From positions 1-64,000 of the forward strand of contig CAMBAL010000005.1 in the NCBI GenBank assembly GCA_945864225.1: a stretch of DNA of 64,000 nucleotides, given 5' to 3'. Below the pieces are notes generated by a model. It was given only the letters and a program-made list of their open reading frames with translations, had not been told where the DNA came from and ran no database searches. The number at the start of each line of letters is the position of its first letter. Positions within the stretch are counted from its first letter, which is position 1. Both the position numbers and the translations under genes were made by a program. Below, piece by piece: positions 17,689 through 25,973 of the stretch. The DNA comes from an uncultured Blautia sp. Its GTDB lineage: Bacteria; Bacillota; Clostridia; Lachnospirales; Lachnospiraceae.

Positions 17689-18048
17689 ATGAATGGACGT
17701 ATAGATTCCGGATTGGGACAGATTGTCATTGATACAGATGTCATCAAAACCTATGCGGGAAGTGTCGCAGTGGAATGTTTCGGAATTATCGGAATGGCCG
17801 CTGTCAGTATGAAAGACGGACTCGTGAAATTGCTTCGCAGAGAGAGCCTGCAGCATGGAATCAGTGTAATGATTACGGAAGAAAACAAGATTCGCCTGAA
17901 TTTCCATGTGATCGTGGCATATGGCGTAAATATCAGTGCTATTGCGGATAACCTTGTCAGCAATGTCAAATATAAAGTCGAAGCCTTCACCGGACTGGAG
18001 ATTGAGAAGATCAATATTTTCGTCGAAGGCGTGCGTGCGATAGATTAG
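17689..18048 (+). CDS. Asp23/Gls24 family protein (YloU-like)
   Basis: A 119-residue protein of the Asp23 (DUF322) family, associated with the cell envelope and alkaline stress in Firmicutes. It starts MNGRIDSGLGQIVIDTDVIKTYAGSVAVECFGIIGMA and keeps the VDG-like central strands and the C-terminal IEKINIFVEGVRAID. There is no membrane helix of its own. AGGAGG-like GGAGGTAAC stands just upstream. It forms the common yloU-yloV pair with the DAK2 gene 19 bases downstream, which in rpmB-neighbouring loci is widely conserved. Confidence 0.9.
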   Translation: MNGRIDSGLGQIVIDTDVIKTYAGSVAVECFGIIGMAAVSMKDGLVKLLRRESLQHGISVMITEENKIRLNFHVIVAYGVNISAIADNLVSNVKYKVEAFTGLEIEKINIFVEGVRAID

Positions 18049-18067
18049 TAAATTATAGGAGGAACTT

Positions 18068-19744
18068 GTGGTGAATACGAAAACCATAGATGCCAAGATA
18101 CTTTCCAGAATGTTTCTGGCAGGTGCCAAGAATCTGGAAGCGAAAAAAGAGTGGATCAACGAATTGAATGTATTCCCGGTGCCGGACGGCGATACCGGAA
18201 CCAATATGACCCTTACCATTATGTCAGCTGCTGCGGAAGTCGGCTCTCTGCAGGACCCGGATATGGAGACACTGGCCAAGGCTATATCTTCCGGTTCTTT
18301 GAGAGGCGCCAGAGGAAACTCCGGTGTTATTCTTTCTCAGCTCCTTCGCGGATTTACCAGAAGCGTTCGCAAGAGCAGCGAACTGACTGCAAAAGATATC
18401 GCAGCTGCTATGGAGAAAGGCGTAGAGACAGCTTACAAGGCTGTTATGAAGCCGAAGGAAGGAACGATTCTGACAGTTGCCAGAGAAGCAGCTGCAAGAG
18501 CTTCTGAAATTGCGGAAGATGTGGAAGATCTGGAAACATTTTTCAATGAAGTTTTTGCTCATGCAGAGGCAACTCTTGAAAAAACACCGGAAATGCTTCC
18601 TGTTCTGAAAGAAGCCGGTGTTGTGGATTCCGGCGGACAGGGACTTCTGGAAGTATTCAGAGGTGCAATAGACGGATTCCTTGGCAAAGAGATTGATTAT
18701 TCCAGTTTCAGTGCATCCGGTGGTCCTGCGGTAACGAAGATTTCTCCGCAGGCAGAAGCAGATATTAAATTCGGTTACTGCACAGAATTTATCATTCTTC
18801 TGAATCAGCCGATGCCGGAGGAAGAGGAACATTCCTTCAAAGAATTCCTTACATCACTTGGCGATTCTATCGTACTCGTTGCAGATGATGAGATTGTGAA
18901 AGTTCATGTTCATACCAATCATCCGGGACAGGCGATTGAACGTGCTTTGACTTATGGCGCACTTTCCCGCATGAAGATTGATAACATGAGAGAAGAACAT
19001 CAGGAAAAACTGATCAAGGATGCCGAAAAGCTGGCCAGAGAACAGGCCGCTCAGGAAGCAGAAGCAAAAGCTGCAGAGCCGCCGAAGGATTATGGTTTTA
19101 TTTCCGTATCTGTCGGCAAGGGCCTTACAGAGATCTTCAAGGAACTTGGCGTGGATTATCTGATCGAAGGCGGACAGACCATGAATCCAAGTACCGAAGA
19201 CATGCTCAATGCCATTGATAAGGTAAATGCAAAGACCATTTATATTTTCCCGAATAATAAGAATATTGTACTTGCAGCAAATCAGGCAAGAGACCTTACA
19301 GAAGATAAAGAAATCATCGTTGTTCCTACCAAGACGATTCCTCAGGGAATTACTGCTCTTATCAGTTTTGTACCTGAGAAATCCGCCGAAGAGAATGCGG
19401 AAGCCATGATGGAAGCAGTCTCCAAGGTGAAGACTGGTCAGATTACTTATGCAGTACGCGATACAAGAATTGATGACAAAGAAATCCATGAGGGTGATAT
19501 CATGGGAATCGGTGACAGTGGAATGCTTGCTGTCGGTAAGGAACGTGCAGATGTTGCAAAAGAAACAGTTGCGGCAATGATGGACGACGAAGCGGAAGTC
19601 ATCAGTGTATACTATGGTGCCGATATTGCCGAGGAAGAAGCAGAAGAATTGTGTGCTTTCCTGGAGGAAGAATATCCGGACTGTGAAGTAGAGCTGAATA
19701 TGGGCGGACAGCCGATTTACTATTATGTGATTTCAGTGGAATAA
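18068..19744 (+). CDS. DAK2 domain kinase (YloV/FakA-like)
   Basis: A 558-residue protein homologous to YloV and the fatty acid kinase FakA. The N-terminal DAK2 ATP-binding domain contains NVFPVPDGDTGTNMTLT near residues 33-49 (Asp residues that bind Mg-ATP) and GARGNSGVILSQLLRG near 93-108. A middle domain and the C-terminal DegV-like EDD fold domain follow. FakA phosphorylates FakB(DegV)-bound fatty acids; a truncated degV is present at 30.3 kb. The start is GTG at 18068 or the next GTG at 18071; GGAGG lies upstream. Confidence 0.9.
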   Translation: MVNTKTIDAKILSRMFLAGAKNLEAKKEWINELNVFPVPDGDTGTNMTLTIMSAAAEVGSLQDPDMETLAKAISSGSLRGARGNSGVILSQLLRGFTRSVRKSSELTAKDIAAAMEKGVETAYKAVMKPKEGTILTVAREAAARASEIAEDVEDLETFFNEVFAHAEATLEKTPEMLPVLKEAGVVDSGGQGLLEVFRGAIDGFLGKEIDYSSFSASGGPAVTKISPQAEADIKFGYCTEFIILLNQPMPEEEEHSFKEFLTSLGDSIVLVADDEIVKVHVHTNHPGQAIERALTYGALSRMKIDNMREEHQEKLIKDAEKLAREQAAQEAEAKAAEPPKDYGFISVSVGKGLTEIFKELGVDYLIEGGQTMNPSTEDMLNAIDKVNAKTIYIFPNNKNIVLAANQARDLTEDKEIIVVPTKTIPQGITALISFVPEKSAEENAEAMMEAVSKVKTGQITYAVRDTRIDDKEIHEGDIMGIGDSGMLAVGKERADVAKETVAAMMDDEAEVISVYYGADIAEEEAEELCAFLEEEYPDCEVELNMGGQPIYYYVISVE

Positions 19745-19763
19745 AAAGAACATGACGAAAAAG

Positions 19764-19786
19764 GCGGAAGAAACTTCCGCTTTTTT
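19764..19786 (+). terminator. terminator after the DAK2 gene
   Basis: GCGGAAG and CTTCCGC form a perfect seven-pair stem with an AAA loop and six T. Confidence 0.85.
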
Positions 19787-19809
19787 CTTTGAGTTAAGAG
19801 GTTGATTAA

Positions 19810-21861
19810 ATGAAAAGAGCACTGCGTGAATTAAAGGGAGTTGGAGAAAAAACAGAAAAATTATTCCGGAAAATCGGTATCAGTGATACTGATGATCTGC
19901 TGCGGTATTATCCGAGAACTTATGATTCTTATGAAGAACCGGTGCCGGTTTCTGATTTGGAAGAAGGCACTGCAGCGGCTGTCCGCGTAACGGTCACAAC
20001 GGGCGTTTATGTAAATCAGGTGAGAAATCTTCAGGTGGTAACCATTACGGCAGCTGATGAGAGTGGAAAAATCCCTGTCGTCTGGTTTAATATGCCTTAT
20101 CTTCGCAATACTCTGAAAAAAGGAAGCGTACTGATCTTTCGCGGACGTGTTGTGCGGAAACAGAAACACCTCCAGATAGAACATCCGGAAATTTTTACAC
20201 CGGCTGCTTATGAGGAGGTTCTTCACAGTCTGCAGCCGATTTATGGACTGACTGCCGGGCTCACGGGAAAAACCATTGTTAAACTGCTGAAATCTCTGTT
20301 GGCGGAGCAGAACCTTCAGATGGAATATCTTCCTGAAGAATATCGGGAACGGTATCAGCTGGCAGATGCTAATTTTGCTGTTTCTGCGATTCATTTTCCA
20401 AAAAACAGAGAGCAGCTTCTGATTGCCAGAAAGCGTCTTGTTTTCGATGAATTTCTCCTGTTTATTCTGGCTGTGCAGCTGTTAAAAGAAAAAACAGAGG
20501 AGGCACCGAATTGTTTTTCCATGAAAAAAACATGGACGACCGAACAGATTATAGAAAATCTTCCGTACAGGCTTACAAACGCACAGCTGAATACCTGGCA
20601 TGAAATTGAACGGGATCTTTGCGGTGAAGCACTGATGTCCAGACTGGTACAGGGGGATGTGGGAAGCGGAAAAACCATTCTTGCCTTTCTTGCCATGATA
20701 ATGGCATCGGAAAATGGATGCCAGTCTGCATTGATGGTACCAACAGAGGTGCTTGCGCGCCAGCATTATGAAGCGTTTCTGAAGCTGAAAGAAGAGTATG
20801 GTCTTGCATGTACTGCTATTCTTCTGACAGGTTCCAACACAGCGAAAGAAAAACGGGAAAGATATGCCATGATCGCTTCTGGGGAGGCAGACATCATTAT
20901 CGGAACACATGCATTGATTCAGGAAAGAATCGAGTATCAGCGTCTTGGTCTGGTGATTACCGATGAACAGCACCGGTTTGGTGTCAAACAGAGAGAAGCA
21001 CTGACGACAAAAGGCAATCCCCCCAACGTGCTTGTCATGAGCGCCACACCTATTCCCAGAACGCTTGCCATCATTCTGTACGGAGATCTGGATATTTCCA
21101 TTATTGATGAGCTGCCGGCCAAAAGACTTCCTATAAAAAACTGTGTGGTAGGCACATCTTACAGGCCGAAAGCATATACTTTCATAGAAAAACAGGTACG
21201 TGAAGGCAGGCAGGCATATATCATCTGTCCGATGGTGGAAGAAAGTGAAGGTCTGGATGCGGAAAATGTACTGGATTATACGAAGAAACTGCAGGGAATC
21301 TTTCCAAAAGATATCCGAATTTCCCATCTTCACGGAAAAATGAAACCAAAAGAAAAAAATCAGGTAATGGAAGCATTTGCGGCAGGGGAAATTCAGATTC
21401 TGGTGTCCACGACGGTGGTGGAAGTTGGCGTGAATGTGCCAAATGCTACCGTAATGATGGTTGAAAATGCAGAGAGATTCGGTCTTGCACAGCTTCATCA
21501 GCTCAGGGGCCGCGTCGGCAGGGGAGAATATCAGTCGTATTGTATTTTTATACAGGGAAATGATGTGAAAGAAACCTCAAAGCGACTGGAAATCTTAAAT
21601 AAATTGAATGACGGATTCTTTATTGCCGGAGAAGATCTGAAGCTTCGCGGTCCGGGAGATCTGTTTGGAATCCGGCAGAGCGGTCTGCTGGAATTTAAGA
21701 TCGGTGATATCTATCAGGATGCAGATATCCTGAAAACAGCCAGTGAAGCAGCGGGAGAAATTCTTTCGCTTGATCCGGATCTGACATTGCCGCAGCATGC
21801 AGCGTTGAAAGAAAAACTGACCTCCTATATGAGGGATGATCTGGAAAATCTGGGACTGTGA
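19810..21861 (+). CDS. recG: ATP-dependent DNA helicase RecG
   Basis: A 683-residue helicase that remodels stalled forks and branch-migrates junctions. An N-terminal wedge (OB) domain recognises branched DNA; superfamily 2 motifs follow: Walker A GDVGSGKT near residues 282-289, DEQH near 385-388, SATPIPRT, and QLRGRVGRG. The length is the family norm. The terminator of the preceding gene lies between, so recG likely has a promoter in the short gap or depends on read-through. Confidence 0.95.
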   Translation: MKRALRELKGVGEKTEKLFRKIGISDTDDLLRYYPRTYDSYEEPVPVSDLEEGTAAAVRVTVTTGVYVNQVRNLQVVTITAADESGKIPVVWFNMPYLRNTLKKGSVLIFRGRVVRKQKHLQIEHPEIFTPAAYEEVLHSLQPIYGLTAGLTGKTIVKLLKSLLAEQNLQMEYLPEEYRERYQLADANFAVSAIHFPKNREQLLIARKRLVFDEFLLFILAVQLLKEKTEEAPNCFSMKKTWTTEQIIENLPYRLTNAQLNTWHEIERDLCGEALMSRLVQGDVGSGKTILAFLAMIMASENGCQSALMVPTEVLARQHYEAFLKLKEEYGLACTAILLTGSNTAKEKRERYAMIASGEADIIIGTHALIQERIEYQRLGLVITDEQHRFGVKQREALTTKGNPPNVLVMSATPIPRTLAIILYGDLDISIIDELPAKRLPIKNCVVGTSYRPKAYTFIEKQVREGRQAYIICPMVEESEGLDAENVLDYTKKLQGIFPKDIRISHLHGKMKPKEKNQVMEAFAAGEIQILVSTTVVEVGVNVPNATVMMVENAERFGLAQLHQLRGRVGRGEYQSYCIFIQGNDVKETSKRLEILNKLNDGFFIAGEDLKLRGPGDLFGIRQSGLLEFKIGDIYQDADILKTASEAAGEILSLDPDLTLPQHAALKEKLTSYMRDDLENLGL

Positions 21862-22099
21862 TGTTGAAGGAAACCCGGTAACCAGAATTCTTCAGTATAA
21901 CCCGGCAAAATAAATACGGTAAAATCACGAAAATTAAGATGACTGTAAATGATAACTGATGAAAAAGTAATAAAAGTCAGATGAAAAAGCAACGAAACTT
22001 CATGAATATGTACTGAATAATTGCCGGAAAAAGTGTCCGGAAATATGGGGAGATTTCCCGAAAACCCGCATAAACAGAGCATTTCCGTCAAAGAAAAAC
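21862..22099. other. noncoding stretch after recG
   Basis: About 240 bases without a convincing gene. It contains several short partly self-complementary pieces (for example CCGG-rich arms near 22022-22042) but no terminator with a T run and no RNA family that I recognise. It ends in the promoter at 22100. Confidence 0.5.
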
Positions 22100-22128
22100 T
22101 TGCCAAAAAGCGGAAATCGTAGTATTAT
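22100..22128 (+). promoter_or_regulatory. promoter of the H1-like gene
   Basis: TTGCCA (22100-22105) and TATTAT (22123-22128) are 17 bases apart, 46 bases before the start codon. Confidence 0.7.
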
Positions 22129-22174
22129 CCTATGGAACTAAAAATCATTTTTTACCCTGTAAGGAGGCTAATAT

Positions 22175-22582
22175 ATGGCTACAAGAGCAACAAAAAAAGC
22201 AGAGCCGAAGACAACAGTAAAAGAAGCTCCTGCTAAGAAGACAACAGCAAAAGCAGTAAAGGAAGAGGCTGCTGAAGCTAAAACAACTGCTAAAGCTGCT
22301 GAGAAAACAGCCGAAAAACCAGCCGCTAAAAAGACAACAACCAGAAAACCAGCAACAAGAAGAACAACAAAAAAATCTGAGGTTAATACAGAAGTGTATG
22401 TACAGTTCTGGGGCAAGGAAGTATATGCGAAGGACGTTGTAGCAAGTATCAAAAATATCTGGACTGAAGAGATGGGCAACAAAGAAGAAGATATTACAGA
22501 CTTAAAAGTATACATCAAACCAGAAGATAACGGTGCACATTATGTCATTAACAATGACATTACTGGTTTCATCGGATTATAA
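22175..22582 (+). CDS. histone H1-like Lys/Ala/Thr-rich protein, DUF6465-like
   Basis: A 135-residue protein in two parts. Residues 1-68 are almost only Lys, Ala, Thr, Glu and Arg, with AKKTT, AAEK and TTRKPATRR patterns like bacterial histone H1 tails, so nucleic acid binding is likely. Residues 70-135 form a small folded domain ([23 protein letters not shown]...[18 protein letters not shown]...GFIGL), of the type seen in many Lachnospiraceae as DUF6465. AAGGAGG, its own promoter and terminator point to a well-expressed single gene. The role is unproven. Confidence 0.75.
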   Translation: MATRATKKAEPKTTVKEAPAKKTTAKAVKEEAAEAKTTAKAAEKTAEKPAAKKTTTRKPATRRTTKKSEVNTEVYVQFWGKEVYAKDVVASIKNIWTEEMGNKEEDITDLKVYIKPEDNGAHYVINNDITGFIGL

Positions 22583-22595
22583 GAAAAAGAAAGCA

Positions 22596-22642
22596 GACCC
22601 GGAAGGCAATTGCAGGAATGCAGTCGCTTCCCCGGGTCTTTT
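22596..22642 (+). terminator. terminator of the H1-like gene
   Basis: GACCCGG pairs with CCGGGTC, extended inside by AAGGC/GCTTC bases, and is followed by TTTT. Confidence 0.8.
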
Positions 22643-22759
22643 GCATTATAGAAGGGTATTCGGTATTTTTTTATGATACAACAGGGTTTTTCCTGGAAAG
22701 TGCTATTATATTCTTATGATTGTTTTGATTTTTGCATGCTTATTGCCGGCTTGTTTTTC

Positions 22760-22788
22760 TTGTCATATGTAAATGCTAATGATACAAT
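22760..22788 (+). promoter_or_regulatory. promoter of the PQQ-propeller gene
   Basis: TTGTCA (22760-22765) and TACAAT (22783-22788) are 17 bases apart. Transcripts would carry a leader of about 110 bases before the chosen start at 22904. Confidence 0.65.
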
Positions 22789-22903
22789 GGATTGGTAAAG
22801 CGGTGGTTTATTGTGCGGAGAAAACTGTTTGTCAGAGGAAGCGGGATATAACTTTGTTCTGTATTATAGACTGTATGCAGTATTTGTTTTATTGGGGGAG
22901 CAT

Positions 22904-24793
22904 ATGGAAGAGAGAGTAAAAAATAAAAAAAGTGCCAGACCCACAGGGAATGTGATGTATGTGCCAGAGACAAAGCCGGAAAGAAACAACGAATCAAAAC
23001 CTGTAATAAAAGCAAAATCAGAAAGAAAACCGGAAGCAACAGAAAAACGAAAAACAAAACCCGGAACAAGACAGGAAAAGAAAAAAATACCTGTTGTGCA
23101 GATCATGTTTTTGGCAGAAGCGTTTCTGATCATTCTTGCATTGATTATATTATTTGTTTTGAAAACACATGGAACAGATGCGGTTTCGGCAGATTCTGAT
23201 GAAATTGCTGTGAGTGCGGATGGAGATGTGGTCGGTATGGCTCAGACAGAGGAATTGTCGGAACTGGATTTTTCTCCTCACTGTACAGAACAGACAACCC
23301 CTTCCAGTTTGATTGAGTATACGGAAATCAACATCAATGGAAATACTTTGAACGATATATCCGAATACAGATCTGCAGATGTACTGTCTTTTGGAATCGG
23401 AAACGACTACAGTAAGATTGAGGGAATTGCAACGTTCCGCGGAAATAATTTCCGGGATGATCCTACTTATGGTTATGCGGAAATGAAAGATTTTCAGCTG
23501 AAACAGGAATGGTCACATCAGACAGGTTCTCTTACTTACGGGGATGCCTGCTGGACAGGAAGCGGATGGACAGGTCAGCCTCTGATGGTAAAATGGCCGA
23601 AAGATACGAAAGCTGCCATGAATATGTATGACTGGGCAAAACAGGATGAGGAACTGGTGGAAGTGATTTATGCGTGTATGGACGGTTATATTTATTTTCT
23701 TGATCTCAAAACAGGAAAGCCTACCCGTGATGCTTTTTATCTGGGATATACATGCAAAGGGTCAGGAGCATTGGATCCGCGCGGTTATCCGATTATGTAT
23801 GTGGGCGCCGGCTATGACAGCTATGAAGGTACAGCCAGAGCCTTTATCATTAATCTGATCGACTGCAGCGTGATGTATACCTTTGGTAATAATGATGAAT
23901 TTTCGTTAAGAGGATCTCTGAGCTATTTTGATTCTTCTGCACTTGTGGATGTAGAAACGGATACATTGATTTATCCGGGAGAGAACGGAATTCTTTATCT
24001 TGTGAAACTGAATACCAGTTATGAAGAAGCTGCCGGAACTCTTTCGATTGCTCCGACGGTTGTCAAATGGCATTACAATGGAATTCGCTCCAGCATGGGC
24101 TCCTACTGGCTTGGAATGGAAGACAGTGCAGCTGTGTACGGCGGTTATCTTTTTATTGCGGACAACGGTGGAAACCTGATGTGCATAGATCTGAATACGC
24201 TTCAACTGGTATGGGTACAGGATGTGCTGGATGATTCCAACTCCACACCGGTTCTGTCTGTAGAGGATGGACATCTCTATCTGTATGTCAGCACTTCGTT
24301 CCGTCTCGGATGGAGAAGCTATGATACTGCGGAAGTTCCCATCTGGAAAATTGATGCGGAGACAGGAGAAATTGTATGGAAAACTCCTTATGAGTGTTAC
24401 ACGGAGGATGGAGTATCGGGAGGCGTACAGTCTACGATTGCCACTGGAAGGGAAGAATTGTCGGATTATATTTATGTGACAGTGGCAAGAACAGGAGAGT
24501 CGTATGATGGCGTGCTTGCCTGCATCAACAAGAAAACCGGAAATGTGGAATGGGAACATAAAGCTTATTACGCCTGGTCTTCACCAGTCTGTGTTTATAA
24601 TTCCGATGGAAGCGGCAAAGTCCTCTACTGCAGCTGTGCGGGAAAAATGTATCTTCTGGATGGAAAAACGGGGGAGGTATGCGATATCCTTCAGCTCAGT
24701 GACGGTGCAATCGAGGCATCCCCTGCAGTATACAACAATTATGCAGTTGTCGGAACGAGGGACTGTGAAATCTGCGGAATAAAACTGCAGTAA
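22904..24793 (+). CDS. membrane-anchored PQQ-like beta-propeller protein
   Basis: A 629-residue protein. A basic cytoplasmic tail of 60 residues, rich in Lys, Glu and Pro, precedes one helix (about 63-87); the rest lies outside. The exterior part has repeated blades of the PQQ/BamB type, e.g. GYIYFLDLKTGKPTRD, NLMCIDLNTLQLVWVQD, PIWKIDAETGEIVWKTP and VLACINKKTGNVEWEHK. Such propellers bind proteins or ligands; no enzyme residues are evident. The start at 22904 has GGGGGAG just before it; a longer frame from 22811 lacks a site. It has its own promoter. Confidence 0.8.
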   Translation: MEERVKNKKSARPTGNVMYVPETKPERNNESKPVIKAKSERKPEATEKRKTKPGTRQEKKKIPVVQIMFLAEAFLIILALIILFVLKTHGTDAVSADSDEIAVSADGDVVGMAQTEELSELDFSPHCTEQTTPSSLIEYTEININGNTLNDISEYRSADVLSFGIGNDYSKIEGIATFRGNNFRDDPTYGYAEMKDFQLKQEWSHQTGSLTYGDACWTGSGWTGQPLMVKWPKDTKAAMNMYDWAKQDEELVEVIYACMDGYIYFLDLKTGKPTRDAFYLGYTCKGSGALDPRGYPIMYVGAGYDSYEGTARAFIINLIDCSVMYTFGNNDEFSLRGSLSYFDSSALVDVETDTLIYPGENGILYLVKLNTSYEEAAGTLSIAPTVVKWHYNGIRSSMGSYWLGMEDSAAVYGGYLFIADNGGNLMCIDLNTLQLVWVQDVLDDSNSTPVLSVEDGHLYLYVSTSFRLGWRSYDTAEVPIWKIDAETGEIVWKTPYECYTEDGVSGGVQSTIATGREELSDYIYVTVARTGESYDGVLACINKKTGNVEWEHKAYYAWSSPVCVYNSDGSGKVLYCSCAGKMYLLDGKTGEVCDILQLSDGAIEASPAVYNNYAVVGTRDCEICGIKLQ

Positions 24794-24826
24794 CTGTTCT
24801 TTGGAATAAAAAGGATTGAGAATGTT

Positions 24827-25084
24827 GTGAGGATAACTGAAATGATAGAATTATCTGAAAAAACAGGAATAAAACCTGTAGTTTTACAGGAAATCATACA
24901 GATGGCTCAAAAATATGAGGTGAAGAAAGTGATTCTTTTTGGCTCACGTGCACGTGGGGATTTCAAAGAAAGAAGCGATTGTGATATATCAAAAAGAGGA
25001 GAAAAATATGCAGGAACATCAGTTGCAAAAAAAACAGGATACGCCATCTGGTACCAGTGCCATTCTGGAAATGATAGAAGATAA
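24827..25084 (+). pseudogene. truncated MNT-type nucleotidyltransferase
   Basis: An 85-codon frame. Residues 1-54 match the start of a minimal nucleotidyltransferase (antitoxin MntA type): helix-rich N-terminus, then ILFGSRARGDFKERSDCDI with the GS...DxD metal-binding site. At 24988 the similarity stops abruptly and the frame reads through the ribosome binding site and first 77 bases of glpP. The last catalytic Asp and the rest of the fold are missing, as is any HEPN toxin gene. A deletion joining it to glpP is the simplest reading. Confidence 0.7.
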
Positions 25085-25616
25085 TCCGATCATCACGGCG
25101 GTGAAAGATGACAGTGGCCTGGAAGCCTGTCTGAAGGCGGAATCCGGGGTGGTATTTATTCTGTTTGGAGATATCTGCAATATTCATGAGATTGTAAAAA
25201 GGATAAAAGAGAATGGAAAGATTGCCATTGTACACATGGATCTTCTTGGAGGGATCGGAAGCAAAGACGTGGCGGTGGATTTTATCAGAAATCAGACAGA
25301 AGCAGACGGCATTATATCCACGAAAACGACTTTGCTGAAAAGGGCAAAAGAGCTGGGTATGTTTACGGTGCTGCGTTCTTTTATTCTGGATTCTATGTCT
25401 TTGAATGGAATCCGCAGACAGTATGAACAGGTAAAACCGAATATGGTAGAGATTCTTCCCGGAATCATGCCGAAAATTACAAAAAGGGTCGTGGAAGAGA
25501 TTCCGGTTCCGGTGATCTGCGGAGGACTGATCTCGGACAAAGAGGACATTATCAGCGCGCTGAGTGCAGGTGCAGCAGCAATTTCTTCCACAAATCAGAC
25601 AATCTGGGAATTATAA
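25008..25616 (+). CDS. glpP: glycerol-3-phosphate-responsive antiterminator GlpP
   Basis: A 202-residue RNA-binding antiterminator. It has the GlpP domain: DNPIITAVKDDSGLEACLKAESGVVFILFGDI, HMDLLGGIGSKDVAVDFI, ADGIISTKTTLLKRAKELGMFTVLRSFI, VEILPGIMPKI, and CGGLISDKEDIISALSAGAAAISSTN. When glycerol-3-phosphate binds, the family prevents termination in the leader of its target operon; a matching leader hairpin lies at 25820-25870. The start at 25008 follows AGAGGAG by eight bases; its 5' end overlaps the broken nucleotidyltransferase frame. Confidence 0.93.
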   Translation: MQEHQLQKKQDTPSGTSAILEMIEDNPIITAVKDDSGLEACLKAESGVVFILFGDICNIHEIVKRIKENGKIAIVHMDLLGGIGSKDVAVDFIRNQTEADGIISTKTTLLKRAKELGMFTVLRSFILDSMSLNGIRRQYEQVKPNMVEILPGIMPKITKRVVEEIPVPVICGGLISDKEDIISALSAGAAAISSTNQTIWEL

Positions 25617-25710
25617 GGAAATTGTAAAAGAGGAAATGCGAATGCATAAAAAGAGAAAGCAGAAAGATCTTTTAAGATTCTGTGCAGTATATAGAAATGC
25701 AGAATAGAAG

Positions 25711-25748
25711 ATTCCAACAAAAAATCCATAAAAAATTCCAACAAAAAA
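25711..25748. repeat. direct repeat upstream of the glp promoter
   Basis: ATTCCAACAAAAAA occurs at 25711-25724 and again at 25735-25748, a 24-base period. It ends 14 bases before the -35 of the glp promoter. Confidence 0.6.
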
Positions 25749-25761
25749 ATTCACAAAAAGG

Positions 25762-25790
25762 TTGTTTTTTTATAACTCTAATGCTATAAT
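25762..25790 (+). promoter_or_regulatory. glp oxidoreductase operon promoter
   Basis: TTGTTT (25762-25767) and TATAAT (25785-25790) are 17 bases apart. The transcript would start near 25797 and run through the leader hairpin. Confidence 0.75.
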
Positions 25791-25808
25791 TTCCTCATAC
25801 ATAATTAC

Positions 25809-25870
25809 TGAGAGATGAAGAGCAGAGTGATTATATAGTATGATACTATAGGTTACTCTGCTCTTTTTTT
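25809..25870 (+). terminator. leader terminator, probable GlpP target
   Basis: AAGAGCAGAGT (from 25818) pairs with ACTCTGCTCTT; inside, TATAGTA and TACTATA form a second perfect stem with a TGA loop. Seven T follow (25864-25870). The hairpin lies between the promoter and the oxidoreductase genes, about 100 bases before the first start, and so must be passed for expression. GlpP, encoded just upstream, is known to act on such leader terminators. Confidence 0.8.
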
Positions 25871-25973
25871 GCATAAACACGCTCCAGGACAGTCGTTTTG
25901 TGGATTATTCTAATGTACAAGCGGTTCTGTTCATTATGCTGCTCTGAAAAAAGAAGAAAGGGGAGAGTCTCAA

